A DNA stretch of 64,000 bases from NCBI RefSeq assembly GCF_000720255.1, contig NZ_JOJE01000001.1:186001-250000 (forward strand), given 5' to 3'. Made by a program: the position numbers and the translations under genes. Shown here piece after piece: positions 50,165 to 58,784 of this stretch; positions within the stretch are counted from its first letter, which is position 1, and each line of letters opens with the position of its first letter. The DNA is from Streptomyces griseus subsp. griseus. GTDB taxonomy: Bacteria; Actinomycetota; Actinomycetes; Streptomycetales; Streptomycetaceae. The notes under the pieces are model-generated. The model was not told where the DNA came from and did no database searches. It saw only the letters and a list, made by a program, of their open reading frames with translations.

Positions 50165-52144
50165 TCAGCGGTTCCAGGAGCCGCGGGCCGTGGCGACCTG
50201 CGTGAGGACGTGCTGGAGGACCTGGCTGCCCGGCGGCACGAGCGAGGGCTCGTAGGTCCAGGTGTGCCCCACCCACGGGTCGGCGAGGTGGTCGTCGGCG
50301 ACCGGGGTGAGCCGCAGCAGCGAGCGCCACAGCGGATCCAGCAACGGACCGTAACCGGCGGCGTCCTCGCGGTCGGCCACCATCATCAGATGGACACCGA
50401 CGGCCGGCCCCTCGTCGGCGAGGTAGCGGAGCTGGGTCACGGCGCGGTCGTCGAAGCCGTGGGGGAAGTCGTTGACGACCAGCAGCTGCTGGGAGGTGTC
50501 GAAGCCGGGCGGCAGTGAGTCGGCCGCGCCGCCCCGCACCGCCATCTGCACCAGGTCGACGCGCTGGGTGAGCCGGGCGAGGACGTCCGCCACCCCGGCG
50601 GCACCGACGGCGGGCGGGCCGGCGAGGACACCGGACTGCACCAGCGGCACCAGCGTCTGCGCCGCCGAACCGGCCGGATCGGCGACGTGCACGGTGAACT
50701 CGCCGGCAGGATGGGCCGCGAGCAGCCGCGCGACGTGCGCCACGGCCGTTTCCATGGCCAGGCGGCGCAGGTCGTGGGAGTCGGTGAACGCGCCGTCGGA
50801 CGAGCCGGTCCGCCCGCTGTCGATCCACAGCCCGCGCTCCAACGGCAACCGGACCAGCATCGGGATGCGCAGCGGCTCGGCCTCTGGCAGATGGAGCTCG
50901 CCGAGGCGCAGGGCCATGGGCATCTCCATCGGGACGCGGTAGCCGTGCCAGACGGGGTTGTCCCAGCCGGCATAGGCGGGCGGCAGCGCGGGTTCGACGA
51001 CCTCGGCCTCGGCGACGAGCTGGGCGATGTCCCGGTCCAGGACCTGCCGGGCCTGGTCGACGAGCTGCGCGTACTTGGCGCGGGCCGCCTCGCGGGCGGC
51101 GTCACCCTGTCCGCCGATCCGGCTGCGCGGGTCGGACAGGACCTGGTCGAGCTCCTTCTCCATACGGGATTCGGCGAAGTCGACCGCGCTGCGGTAGGCG
51201 GCGGTGGTGCGGGCCAGGTCCTCGAACATGCCCCACACCTGGTTGTAGAGCCGCTCCTCCATGGTCCAGCCGGTCGCGTCACCGGCGACGGGCCGGGCCG
51301 GCTGCCCGGGCTGGGCCGGGGGTGCGGAGGGCGGGGGCGGCGGAGCCGAGTTCTGACGGCGGGGGTGACTGTAGTCGACGGGGCCGCCGACGGTGGGCGT
51401 GGCCGGCTGGCCGGTGGTGGAGGAGTCCGAGGGGGTCGGCCCGCCGGGGTAACCGGCCTGGGATCCGGCGGTGTTCTGGCCCTGGGTCGCGTAGGGCGAA
51501 CCGCCCTGGTCCGGGCCGAGCGCCGGTGCGGCCGTCTGTCGGGAGCGGTCGCCGTCCGCCGTCCGTGACGGGGGTGCCGCGACCGAGCGGGCCACGCCCT
51601 GGGCGACCGCTTCGTTGATGCTGCCCGCCAGCTGCCGGGCCTGCTGCAGGCCCTGGTCGGCGAAGAGCGCGGCGAGGCCGCCGGCGTAGCCCTGGCCGAC
51701 GGCGCGCACCTTCCAGGCGCCCTGCCGACGGTAGAGCTCCAGCGCGACGACCGCCGACTCGGCGTCCAGGCCGGTGATGGTGTAACTGGCGACCTCGGTG
51801 CCGTCCAGTGCGGTGATCACGAGGAACGGGGCGGCGACCGCTCCGAAGCTGACCGGCCCGCCGACGCCGGTGGGCAGGGCGAGCAGCACGGTGACACGGT
51901 GGACGGCTTCCGGCACTGCGTCCAGGTCCACCGCGAGCCGGTGGTCGGCTGCCGCCTGCCGGGAGACCTCGAGGCCGGGCTGGGTGGGCGCGCCGGGGTG
52001 CGCCACCCACTCGACGCCGTGGACCTTGCCCTGCTCGTCGCCGAGCGTGGCGCCGGCCACGACGGGCGTGCCGGCCGAGACCCGGATCTCGAGGCGGGCC
52101 TGGGAGAGCGGGTGGTTCTGCCCCCGCACCAGCTCGGCCGTCAT
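50165..52144 (-). CDS. TerD-domain protein fused to a FtsK-like ATPase domain lacking Walker A
   Basis: 659 residues. Residues 1-155 are a TerD fold (tellurite-resistance family) in which the Ca2+-binding GDN..GDDE stretch is absent. A Pro/Gly/Gln-rich linker follows (about 190-290), then a coiled region (298-385). Residues 400-650 resemble an FtsK/EccC-type P-loop ATPase: IPMLVRLPLERGLWI starts the core and LLVVNDFPHGF (555-565) fits Walker B. However, the P-loop position reads GRTGSSDGA with no GK[ST], so ATP hydrolysis is unlikely. Follows terD on the same strand after 52 bases. Role unknown; TerD proteins belong to a metal-linked membrane stress complex. Confidence 0.85.
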   Translation of the reverse strand: MTAELVRGQNHPLSQARLEIRVSAGTPVVAGATLGDEQGKVHGVEWVAHPGAPTQPGLEVSRQAAADHRLAVDLDAVPEAVHRVTVLLALPTGVGGPVSFGAVAAPFLVITALDGTEVASYTITGLDAESAVVALELYRRQGAWKVRAVGQGYAGGLAALFADQGLQQARQLAGSINEAVAQGVARSVAAPPSRTADGDRSRQTAAPALGPDQGGSPYATQGQNTAGSQAGYPGGPTPSDSSTTGQPATPTVGGPVDYSHPRRQNSAPPPPPSAPPAQPGQPARPVAGDATGWTMEERLYNQVWGMFEDLARTTAAYRSAVDFAESRMEKELDQVLSDPRSRIGGQGDAAREAARAKYAQLVDQARQVLDRDIAQLVAEAEVVEPALPPAYAGWDNPVWHGYRVPMEMPMALRLGELHLPEAEPLRIPMLVRLPLERGLWIDSGRTGSSDGAFTDSHDLRRLAMETAVAHVARLLAAHPAGEFTVHVADPAGSAAQTLVPLVQSGVLAGPPAVGAAGVADVLARLTQRVDLVQMAVRGGAADSLPPGFDTSQQLLVVNDFPHGFDDRAVTQLRYLADEGPAVGVHLMMVADREDAAGYGPLLDPLWRSLLRLTPVADDHLADPWVGHTWTYEPSLVPPGSQVLQHVLTQVATARGSWNR

Positions 52145-52196
52145 CGCCTGTCGTCCCCCTGTGTCGTTGTGGTGTCGTGTGCCGCTCGCCGGCGTC

Positions 52197-52775
52197 CTAC
52201 AGGTGCGGCAGGATCGCCGGCATCAGGTCCTGGAAGGTGCGACCGTTGGCCGGGGTACCGAGGGCCGTCATCGTCCAGCCCGGGCCCGTCCGGTGCACCT
52301 TCGCCATGATCTGGGCCGTGTAGGCGCCACCGCCCGCGAGCGTGTACCGGGCGAGTTCCTGGCCGTTGGTCTCGTCGACCAGGCGGCAGAACGCGTTCTG
52401 CACTTCCTGGAAGCTCTGGCCGGTGAAGGAGTTCACGGTGAAGACGATCTGGTCGATGTGGACCGGGATGCGCTGGAGGTCGACGAGGATCGCCTCGTCG
52501 TCGCCACCCTGGCCGACACCGCCGACGAGATTGTCGCCCGTGTGGCGCACGGAGCCGTCGTCACTCACGAGATGGCGGAAGAAGACGACGTCCACGGGCT
52601 GCTTGTCGGCGAACAGGACGGCCGAGGCGTCGAGGTCGATCTCCCGCGTACGCGAGCCGAACAGGCCGCGTCGCGGAGCCGCCTGCCAGCCGAGACCCAT
52701 GCGCACCGCGGTCAGGCTGCCCCCGTCGTTCTTCTGCAGACTGATGGCCTGACCCTTGGTCATGTTGACGGTCAC
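52197..52775 (-). CDS. TerD-family stress protein
   Basis: 192 residues, GTG start after a GAGGGG ribosome site. Canonical TerD: GQAISLQKNDGG at the N-terminus, EIDLDASAVLFADKQPVDVVFF, and the Ca2+-binding loop GDNLVGGVGQGGDDEAILVDL (in part, residues about 79-98). Streptomyces TerD proteins affect differentiation and calcium responses. First of the pair terD plus TerD-ATPase-like fusion, and close to a calcium antiporter and a TerC. Confidence 0.94.
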   Translation of the reverse strand: MTVNMTKGQAISLQKNDGGSLTAVRMGLGWQAAPRRGLFGSRTREIDLDASAVLFADKQPVDVVFFRHLVSDDGSVRHTGDNLVGGVGQGGDDEAILVDLQRIPVHIDQIVFTVNSFTGQSFQEVQNAFCRLVDETNGQELARYTLAGGGAYTAQIMAKVHRTGPGWTMTALGTPANGRTFQDLMPAILPHL

Positions 52776-52930
52776 GCGCTGATTCCCCTCTCGGACTGTC
52801 CCCTGTTGCCGCGGAACCCGCGGTTGACCCGAACATTACGCAGGTGGGCCGAGCGTGCCGTACCCAGGCCCGCACTTTGTGTCGGTCTTGCAACACAGCG
52901 CGCTACGCCTGGGTCCGGCGGGACGGAAGG

Positions 52931-55078
52931 TCAGGCCAGGCCCGCTTCCCGCATCTGGCGGAGCTCCTTCTTCATTTCGGAGACCTCGTCCCTCAGACGG
53001 GCCGCGATCTCGAACTGGAGGTCGGCTGCGGCGGCGCGCATGCGCTCCGTCAGCTCCTCGATCTGCTCGGCGAGTTCGGCCGCCGGACGGTCGGTCGGCA
53101 CGGTCGCCTTCGCCTTGCCCTTGGCGGGCTTCGCGGACTTCGCGCCCTTGGCCGCCTTGTCGCCGAGGGAGGGCACCGGGGCCTTGGTGCCGCGCCCGTC
53201 CTTCTTCGCGCGGTAGCCCGAGCCGAGCAGCTGCTCGGTGTCGACGTCCTCACGGGCGATCTGGGCGACGATGTCGTTGATCTTCTTGCGGAGCGGCTGC
53301 GGGTCGATGCCCTTCGCCGTGTTGTAGGCGGTCTGCTTCTCGCGGCGGCGGTTGGTCTCCTCGATGGCCCGCTCCATGCCGGGGGTGATCTTGTCGGCGT
53401 ACATGTGGACCTGTCCGGAGACGTTGCGCGCCGCGCGGCCGATGGTCTGGATCAGCGAGGTGCCCGAGCGCAGGAAGCCCTCCTTGTCGGCGTCGAGGAT
53501 CGCGACCAGGGACACCTCGGGCAGGTCGAGGCCCTCTCGGAGGAGGTTGATGCCGACCAGGACGTCGAACTCGCCGGCGCGCAGTTCACGCAGCAGCTCG
53601 ACGCGGCGCAGCGTGTCGACGTCGCTGTGCAGGTAGCGCACCTGGATGCCGAGTTCCAGGAAGTAGTCCGTGAGGTCCTCGGCCATCTTCTTGGTGAGCG
53701 TGGTGACCAGGACGCGCTCGTCCTTCTCGACCCGCGTGCGGATCTCGTGGACCAGGTCGTCGATCTGCCCCTCGGTGGGCTTGACGACGACCTCCGGGTC
53801 GATGAGTCCGGTGGGGCGGATGATCTGCTCGACGACGCCGTCGCCGCGCGAGAGCTCGTACTTTCCGGGCGTCGCCGACAGATAGACGGTCTGCCCGATC
53901 CGCTCCTGGAACTCCTCCCACTTGAGAGGCCGGTTGTCGAGGGCGGAGGGCAGCCGGAAGCCATGATCGACGAGGGTGCGCTTGCGGGAGGCGTCGCCTT
54001 CGTACATGGCGCCGATCTGCGGAACGGTGACGTGGGACTCGTCGATGACGAGGAGGAAGTCGTCCGGGAAGTAGTCGAGCAAGGTGTTCGGCGGTGAGCC
54101 GGGTGAGCGGCCGTCGAAGTGCATCGAGTAGTTCTCGACGCCGGAGCAGGATCCGATCTGGCGGAGCATCTCGATGTCGTACGTCGTGCGCATCCGCAGG
54201 CGCTGGGCCTCCAGGAGCTTTCCCTGCTTCTCCAGCTCGGCCAGGCGCTCCCCCAGCTCCTTCTCGATGTCGTTGACGGCCCGCTCCAGGCGCTCGGGAC
54301 CGGCGACGTAGTGGGAGGCCGGGAACACGTACAGCTGCTCGTCGTCGCTGATGATCTCGCCGGTGAGCGGGTGGAGCGTCGACAAGGCCTCGATCTCGTC
54401 GCCGAACATCTCGATGCGGACGGCGAGCTCCTCATAGACCGGGAAGATCTCGATGGTGTCCCCCCGGACGCGGAAGGTGCCGCGGGTGAACGCCAAGTCG
54501 TTGCGGGTGTACTGGATGTCGACGAAGCGGCGCAGCATCTCGTCCCGGTCGATCTCGTCGCCGACCCGGAGGGGCACCATGCGGTCCACGTACTCCTGCG
54601 GGGTACCGAGGCCGTAGATGCAGGAGACGGAGGCCACCACGACGACGTCGCGCCGCGTGAGGAGGGAGTTGGTCGCGGAGTGACGCAGGCGTTCGACCTC
54701 CTCGTTGATCGAGGAGTCCTTCTCGATGTAGGTGTCCGACTGCGGGACGTACGCCTCGGGCTGGTAGTAGTCGTAGTACGAGACGAAGTACTCGACGGCG
54801 TTGTTCGGCAGCAGCTCGCGGAACTCGTTCGCCAGCTGGGCGGCCAGCGTTTTGTTCGGCGCCATCACCAGGGTGGGGCGCTGGAGCTTCTCGATCATCC
54901 ACGCGGTGGTGGCGGACTTTCCGGTGCCGGTCGCGCCCAGCAGGACGACGTCCTTCTCACCGGCCTCGATGCGTCGGGCCAGGTCGGCGATGGCCGTCGG
55001 CTGGTCGCCGCTGGGCTGGTAGGGGCTGACGACCTCGAAGGGCGCCACCGTGCGTTCGATGTGGGAAACGGGCCGCAT
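52931..55078 (-). CDS. uvrB: Excinuclease ABC subunit UvrB
   Basis: Helicase-like core of nucleotide excision repair, loaded by UvrA and the landing point for UvrC. 715 residues from ATG 55078. Walker A GATGTGKS (48-55), beta-hairpin [20 protein letters not shown] (in part), helicase motifs [17 protein letters not shown], and a C-terminal UVR motif ([26 protein letters not shown]). A basic Lys/Ala segment precedes the UVR motif. The damage promoter's -10 ends 7 bases before the ATG, so the transcript is probably leaderless. Confidence 0.98.
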   Translation of the reverse strand: MRPVSHIERTVAPFEVVSPYQPSGDQPTAIADLARRIEAGEKDVVLLGATGTGKSATTAWMIEKLQRPTLVMAPNKTLAAQLANEFRELLPNNAVEYFVSYYDYYQPEAYVPQSDTYIEKDSSINEEVERLRHSATNSLLTRRDVVVVASVSCIYGLGTPQEYVDRMVPLRVGDEIDRDEMLRRFVDIQYTRNDLAFTRGTFRVRGDTIEIFPVYEELAVRIEMFGDEIEALSTLHPLTGEIISDDEQLYVFPASHYVAGPERLERAVNDIEKELGERLAELEKQGKLLEAQRLRMRTTYDIEMLRQIGSCSGVENYSMHFDGRSPGSPPNTLLDYFPDDFLLVIDESHVTVPQIGAMYEGDASRKRTLVDHGFRLPSALDNRPLKWEEFQERIGQTVYLSATPGKYELSRGDGVVEQIIRPTGLIDPEVVVKPTEGQIDDLVHEIRTRVEKDERVLVTTLTKKMAEDLTDYFLELGIQVRYLHSDVDTLRRVELLRELRAGEFDVLVGINLLREGLDLPEVSLVAILDADKEGFLRSGTSLIQTIGRAARNVSGQVHMYADKITPGMERAIEETNRRREKQTAYNTAKGIDPQPLRKKINDIVAQIAREDVDTEQLLGSGYRAKKDGRGTKAPVPSLGDKAAKGAKSAKPAKGKAKATVPTDRPAAELAEQIEELTERMRAAAADLQFEIAARLRDEVSEMKKELRQMREAGLA

Positions 55079-55085
55079 GGAATCC

Positions 55086-55108
55086 ACCGTACGACCCGCC
55101 ACTGACAA
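55086..55108 (-). promoter_or_regulatory. RecA-independent DNA-damage promoter of uvrB
   Basis: Minus strand TTGTCAGTGGC, 6 bases, TACGGT: exact in the upstream element. It fills the 40-base gap between uvrB and the MHYT gene and places the start of transcription at or next to the uvrB ATG. Confidence 0.85.
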
Positions 55109-55118
55109 CCGGGGCCGA

Positions 55119-55985
55119 TCAGCGGTTCTGCGGGGTGCGGGACTCCCTGTGACCGACCTTCCCCCGGGGACGCAGGGGGGCGGGCCGGGCGGAGTGGTGG
55201 ACCGGGGTGTGCGCCGGTACACCCGGTTTGTGCTCGACGGGGGCCCAGTTCGGCTTGCCCAGGACCATCAGCGGGTCGCGGAGCACCACGACGCCCGCCA
55301 GGCAGAGGAAGGCGAGCGGGCCGATCAGCATCGGCGCGAGCAGCCCGGCGGGCGAGTCTCCCGTGCCGGGCCCGCCCGTGGCGTGGACGTGGACGGACAG
55401 GGCGGCCATGCCGGTGTAGTGCATGCCGCTGACGGCCAGCCCCATGACGAGGCTCGCGCCCACGCTCCACAGAAGTCCTCTGACCTGTCCGGCCGACCAC
55501 AGGGCAGTGGTCGCGGCCACCATGGCGATGACGACGGACGCGGCGACGGTGAGGGTGTTGTACTCGAGCGTTCCGTTCAGGCGCAGGCCGGCCATGCCGA
55601 GGTAGTGCATCGAGGCGATGCCCAGACCGGTGATGGTGCCGCCGGTGAACAGGGCCGTTCCCGTGGCGCCCTTGTAGCCGATGATGAAGATCCCGACGCC
55701 CACCATCAGGATGGCGACGCCGAGGCTCGCGTACGTCGTCGGCTTGTCGTAGTGGATCGGCGCCCCTTCGACGGTGAAGCCCATCATCGCGACGAAGTGC
55801 ATGGTCCAGATGCCGGAGCCGATCGCGGCCGAGGCGAGGGCGAGCCAGCCGGGCCGCCAGGAGTGCGTGACGAGCAGGGCCCGGGTGGTGCAGCGCAGAC
55901 CGAGCGCACCACCGAGGCAGGCCATGACGTAGGCCACCAGTGGTGTGACGAGGCCGTAGCTGAATCCGTCGACCGTGCCCTGCAT
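55119..55985 (-). CDS. MHYT-domain membrane protein
   Basis: 288 residues from ATG 55985 with GAAGGG upstream. Seven predicted helices. Three MHYT motifs: [20 protein letters not shown] and [10 protein letters not shown]; this domain is proposed to bind copper and sense a diatomic gas. No attached GGDEF/EAL or kinase output domain, only a basic Pro-rich tail (about 240-288), so its signalling partner is unknown. Upstream of uvrB on the same strand. Confidence 0.93.
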   Translation of the reverse strand: MQGTVDGFSYGLVTPLVAYVMACLGGALGLRCTTRALLVTHSWRPGWLALASAAIGSGIWTMHFVAMMGFTVEGAPIHYDKPTTYASLGVAILMVGVGIFIIGYKGATGTALFTGGTITGLGIASMHYLGMAGLRLNGTLEYNTLTVAASVVIAMVAATTALWSAGQVRGLLWSVGASLVMGLAVSGMHYTGMAALSVHVHATGGPGTGDSPAGLLAPMLIGPLAFLCLAGVVVLRDPLMVLGKPNWAPVEHKPGVPAHTPVHHSARPAPLRPRGKVGHRESRTPQNR

Positions 55986-56132
55986 CCGCGACTGCCCTTC
56001 CCGCCCTGTTGTGTTCCGGAAACCCCTGGAATGAGTCCCCTGCCAGGACCGCACGAGCGGCCAGGGTTGACGAAAGAGAGTATGACCCCCACCGGAATGG
56101 TCGAACGATTTTCCGGCAAAGAAACACTTCCT

Positions 56133-56150
56133 TGCCGCACATGTGCGGCA
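56133..56150. promoter_or_regulatory. 18-bp perfect palindrome TGCCGCACATGTGCGGCA
   Basis: In the 281-base divergent region between the MHYT gene and the GDPD gene, about 150 bases upstream of the former and 117 bases upstream of the latter. Full symmetry with no spacer suggests a protein-binding site; the protein is unknown. Confidence 0.5.
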
Positions 56151-56266
56151 CCAGTGTGCGGGCTTGGAAAACTCCGTTCCTTCTGTGGCCATCCCGTGCC
56201 CCTCCGCCGTTGACCGTCTGCTGTCACAGTTGAGCTGTCCGTGATCATCAGACGCGAGGAGTACGC

Positions 56267-57142
56267 ATGCACGCGCGCGCAGTTGCGGCCACGACCACCG
56301 CGCTCCTGGGTACCGCCGCCCTCCTGCTCCCCGCCCCCCACGCCCGGGCGGGCGTCACCACACGTCCTACCGTCATCGCACACCGGGGCGCTTCCGCGCT
56401 CGCGCCCGAGAACACACTGGCCGCCGTCGACAAGGCGGCCGAGCTGGGCGTCGCGTGGGTGGAGAACGACGTCCAGCGCACCCGGGACGGCGAGCTCGTG
56501 GTGATCCACGACGACAGTCTCCGGCGCACCACGAACGTCGAGGAGGTCTTCCCGGACCGTGCGCCCTGGAAGGTGAAGGACTTCACCACCGCCGAGATCG
56601 CGCGCCTCGACGCGGGCAGCTGGTTCGGCCCCGCGTACGCGGGCGTGCGTGTGCCGACGCTGGAGCAGTACGTGGAGCGGGTCGAGCGCCACCACCAGAA
56701 GCTGCTCCTGGAGGTCAAGAACCCCGAGCTGTATCCCGGCATCGAACGGCAGACCCTCAAGCTGCTCGGCAACGAGGGCTGGCTCGACCCGTGGCACCTC
56801 GCCGACCGGCTGATCGTCCAGAGCTTCAGCGCGGACAGCGTGCGCACGGTCCACGAGCTGAAGCCCGGCGTCAAGACCGGCTTCCTCGGTACGCCGTCCG
56901 TGACGGACCTCCCCGAGTACGCCGAGTTCGCCGATCAGGTCAATCCGTCGTACAGCTCCATCTCCAAGGGGTACGTCTCGGCGGTCCACGCCTTCACCGG
57001 GCCGCACGGGAGGCCGGTGGAGGTCTTCACCTGGACCGTCAACGACGCGGACACGACCCGGGCCGTCGCGGGTTACGACGTCGACGGCATCATCACCAAC
57101 AAGCCGGACGTGGTGCGGGAGGCGCTGATGTCAGGAGCCTGA
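56267..57142 (+). CDS. Secreted glycerophosphodiester phosphodiesterase
   Basis: 291 residues. Signal peptide with Ala-rich core ending near HARA (about 28). GDPD catalytic set: HRG (39-41) in VIAHRGASALAPENT, E-N-D in WVENDVQRTRDGELVVIHD (in part), and LLLEVKNP. Releases glycerol-3-phosphate from glycerophosphodiesters outside the cell, supplying phosphate and glycerol. GCGAGGAGTACGC precedes the ATG. Genes of this kind are often phosphate-regulated in Streptomyces; I see no convincing PHO box here. Confidence 0.95.
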   Translation: MHARAVAATTTALLGTAALLLPAPHARAGVTTRPTVIAHRGASALAPENTLAAVDKAAELGVAWVENDVQRTRDGELVVIHDDSLRRTTNVEEVFPDRAPWKVKDFTTAEIARLDAGSWFGPAYAGVRVPTLEQYVERVERHHQKLLLEVKNPELYPGIERQTLKLLGNEGWLDPWHLADRLIVQSFSADSVRTVHELKPGVKTGFLGTPSVTDLPEYAEFADQVNPSYSSISKGYVSAVHAFTGPHGRPVEVFTWTVNDADTTRAVAGYDVDGIITNKPDVVREALMSGA

Positions 57143-57167
57143 CGGGCCCCGGTTCCAGGGTCGGGCG

Positions 57168-57190
57168 TTGTCAGCGGCGAGTCGTACGGT
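57168..57190 (+). promoter_or_regulatory. RecA-independent damage-type promoter of ogt
   Basis: TTGTCAGCGGC, 6 bases, TACGGT: one mismatch in the upstream element. The -10 ends 6 bases before the ogt ATG, implying a leaderless mRNA. Confidence 0.75.
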
Positions 57191-57196
57191 GGGGCC

Positions 57197-57751
57197 ATGG
57201 ACAGCAATGGGAAGTACGAGCAGCAGGTCGTGTGGGCCGTCGTCCCCACCGACATCGGCCCGCTGATGCTTGCCGCGACCCGCGAGGGGCTGGTCAACGT
57301 CGTCTTCCACGCCACGGACGCCGTGCGCGACAAGGCGCTGGACCGGCTCGCGTCCCGGTTGGGCACCGCGCCCGTCGAGGCGCCCGGCTCGCCGTTGCTG
57401 GCCGAGGCGATACGTCAGGTCGAGGCGTACTTCGCGGGGCGGCGGCGTGACTTCGAACTGCCGCTGGACTGGTCGCTGATCTCCGGCTTCAACCGGGAGG
57501 TGCTGCGCGAGCTGGCCTCCGGCGTTCCGTGCGGCACGGTCGTCGGGTACGGCGAGCTGGCCGGCCGGGTGGGTCAGCCGGGGGCCGCCCAGGCGGTGGG
57601 CGTGGCCATGGGGTCCAACCCGCTGCCGGTCGTCGTGCCCTGTCACCGGGTCGTGGAGAGCGGCGGCGGCATCGGCGGCTTCGGTGGCGGTCTGGAGACC
57701 AAGCGGCAGTTGCTCGCCCTTGAGGGTGTCCTGCCCGAGCCGCTCTTCTGA
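57197..57751 (+). CDS. ogt: Methylated-DNA--protein-cysteine S-methyltransferase
   Basis: Directly repairs O6-alkylguanine by suicide transfer to a cysteine. 184 residues. Active site PCHRV with acceptor Cys149 (VVVPCHRVVESGGGIGGF, in part), preceded by the helix-turn-helix region GTVVGYGELAGRVGQPGAAQAVG (in part). No N-terminal Ada-type sensor domain. A damage-type promoter abuts the start codon. Follows the GDPD gene by 54 bases but should be transcribed independently. Confidence 0.96.
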   Translation: MDSNGKYEQQVVWAVVPTDIGPLMLAATREGLVNVVFHATDAVRDKALDRLASRLGTAPVEAPGSPLLAEAIRQVEAYFAGRRRDFELPLDWSLISGFNREVLRELASGVPCGTVVGYGELAGRVGQPGAAQAVGVAMGSNPLPVVVPCHRVVESGGGIGGFGGGLETKRQLLALEGVLPEPLF

Positions 57752-57875
57752 GGTGGCCGCGCCCGACGGCCCGGCATGCGTCGCGGGCTGGTGTCCTCCC
57801 CCACAGCTCGCACGGGTTTGACCGGGCGCGCCGCTCGCCAGGGATGAGGGAAGACGAGGGACAGGAGGCAGGCGC

Positions 57876-58784
57876 GTGGTGCTGGTGGTGTCGGAAGAGG
57901 TGCGGGAGGCGCTCGACGCGCGTCGCCCCGTGGTGGCCCTGGAGTCCACGATCATCGCGCACGGGCTGCCGCGCCCGCGCAACCTGCGGGTGGCGGAGGA
58001 ACTGGAGGCGGCGGTACGGCAGGAGGGGGCCGTACCGGCGACCATCGCCGTACTGGACGGGCGGCCCCATGTCGGCCTGGACAAGGACCAATTGGATCGG
58101 ATCGCGAACGAGGACGGCATCCGCAAGCTGGGCCATCGTGACCTGCCGCTCGCGGTGGCCTCCGGGGCGAGCGGGGCGACGACGGTGTCGGCGACCGCGC
58201 TGCTGGCGGCGCTGGCTGGGGTCCGGGTGTTCGCCACCGGCGGTCTCGGCGGGGTGCACCGGGAGTGGACGGTGACGCAGGACGAGTCGGCCGACCTGGG
58301 TCTTCTCGCGCGGACGCGGATCACTGTGGTGTGCGCGGGCGTGAAGTCGATCCTGGACGTCCCGGCGACCCTGCAGCGTCTGGAGACGCTCGGCGTCGCG
58401 GTGGCCGGCTACGGCACGGACCGCTTCCCCGGCTTCTACCTGTCCGACTCCGGACATCCCGTGGAGTGGAGGCTGGACACGCCGGAGCAGGCGGCGGAGG
58501 TGATGCGGGCGCAGGACACGTTGGACGTGCCGGAGTCGGCGCTGATCGTCGCCAACCCGGTTCCGGAGGAGGAGCAGCTCGATCCCGGCCTGCACGCGCG
58601 TGTCCTCGCCGACGCGCTGCACGCGTGCGAGGCGGAGGGGGTCACCGGCCAGGCGGTCACACCGTTCCTCCTGGACTACCTGGTGCGGCACACCGACGGT
58701 GCCTCGCTGAGCGCGAATCTGGCGGCGGTGCGCGGCAACGTACGGCTGGCGGGGCGGATCGCGGCGGCCTGGGCCGGCGCATGA
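57876..58784 (+). CDS. psuG: Pseudouridine-5'-phosphate glycosidase
   Basis: Cleaves the C-glycosidic bond of pseudouridine monophosphate to uracil and ribose-5-phosphate. 302 residues. PsuG marks: VVALESTIIAHGLPRPRN near residues 19-36, KLGHRDLP, SGASGATTVSATALLA, FATGGLGGVHRE and PAKSILD-like GVKSILDVPATL. GTG start with AGGAGG upstream. The stop overlaps the ATG of a PfkB kinase, forming the two-gene pseudouridine salvage operon. Confidence 0.96.
   Translation: MVLVVSEEVREALDARRPVVALESTIIAHGLPRPRNLRVAEELEAAVRQEGAVPATIAVLDGRPHVGLDKDQLDRIANEDGIRKLGHRDLPLAVASGASGATTVSATALLAALAGVRVFATGGLGGVHREWTVTQDESADLGLLARTRITVVCAGVKSILDVPATLQRLETLGVAVAGYGTDRFPGFYLSDSGHPVEWRLDTPEQAAEVMRAQDTLDVPESALIVANPVPEEEQLDPGLHARVLADALHACEAEGVTGQAVTPFLLDYLVRHTDGASLSANLAAVRGNVRLAGRIAAAWAGA

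Noticed and set aside
56216..56260. PHO box upstream of the GDPD gene
   Set aside because: GTTGACCGTCT and following bases only loosely fit the 11-base direct repeats; not enough to claim PhoP binding.
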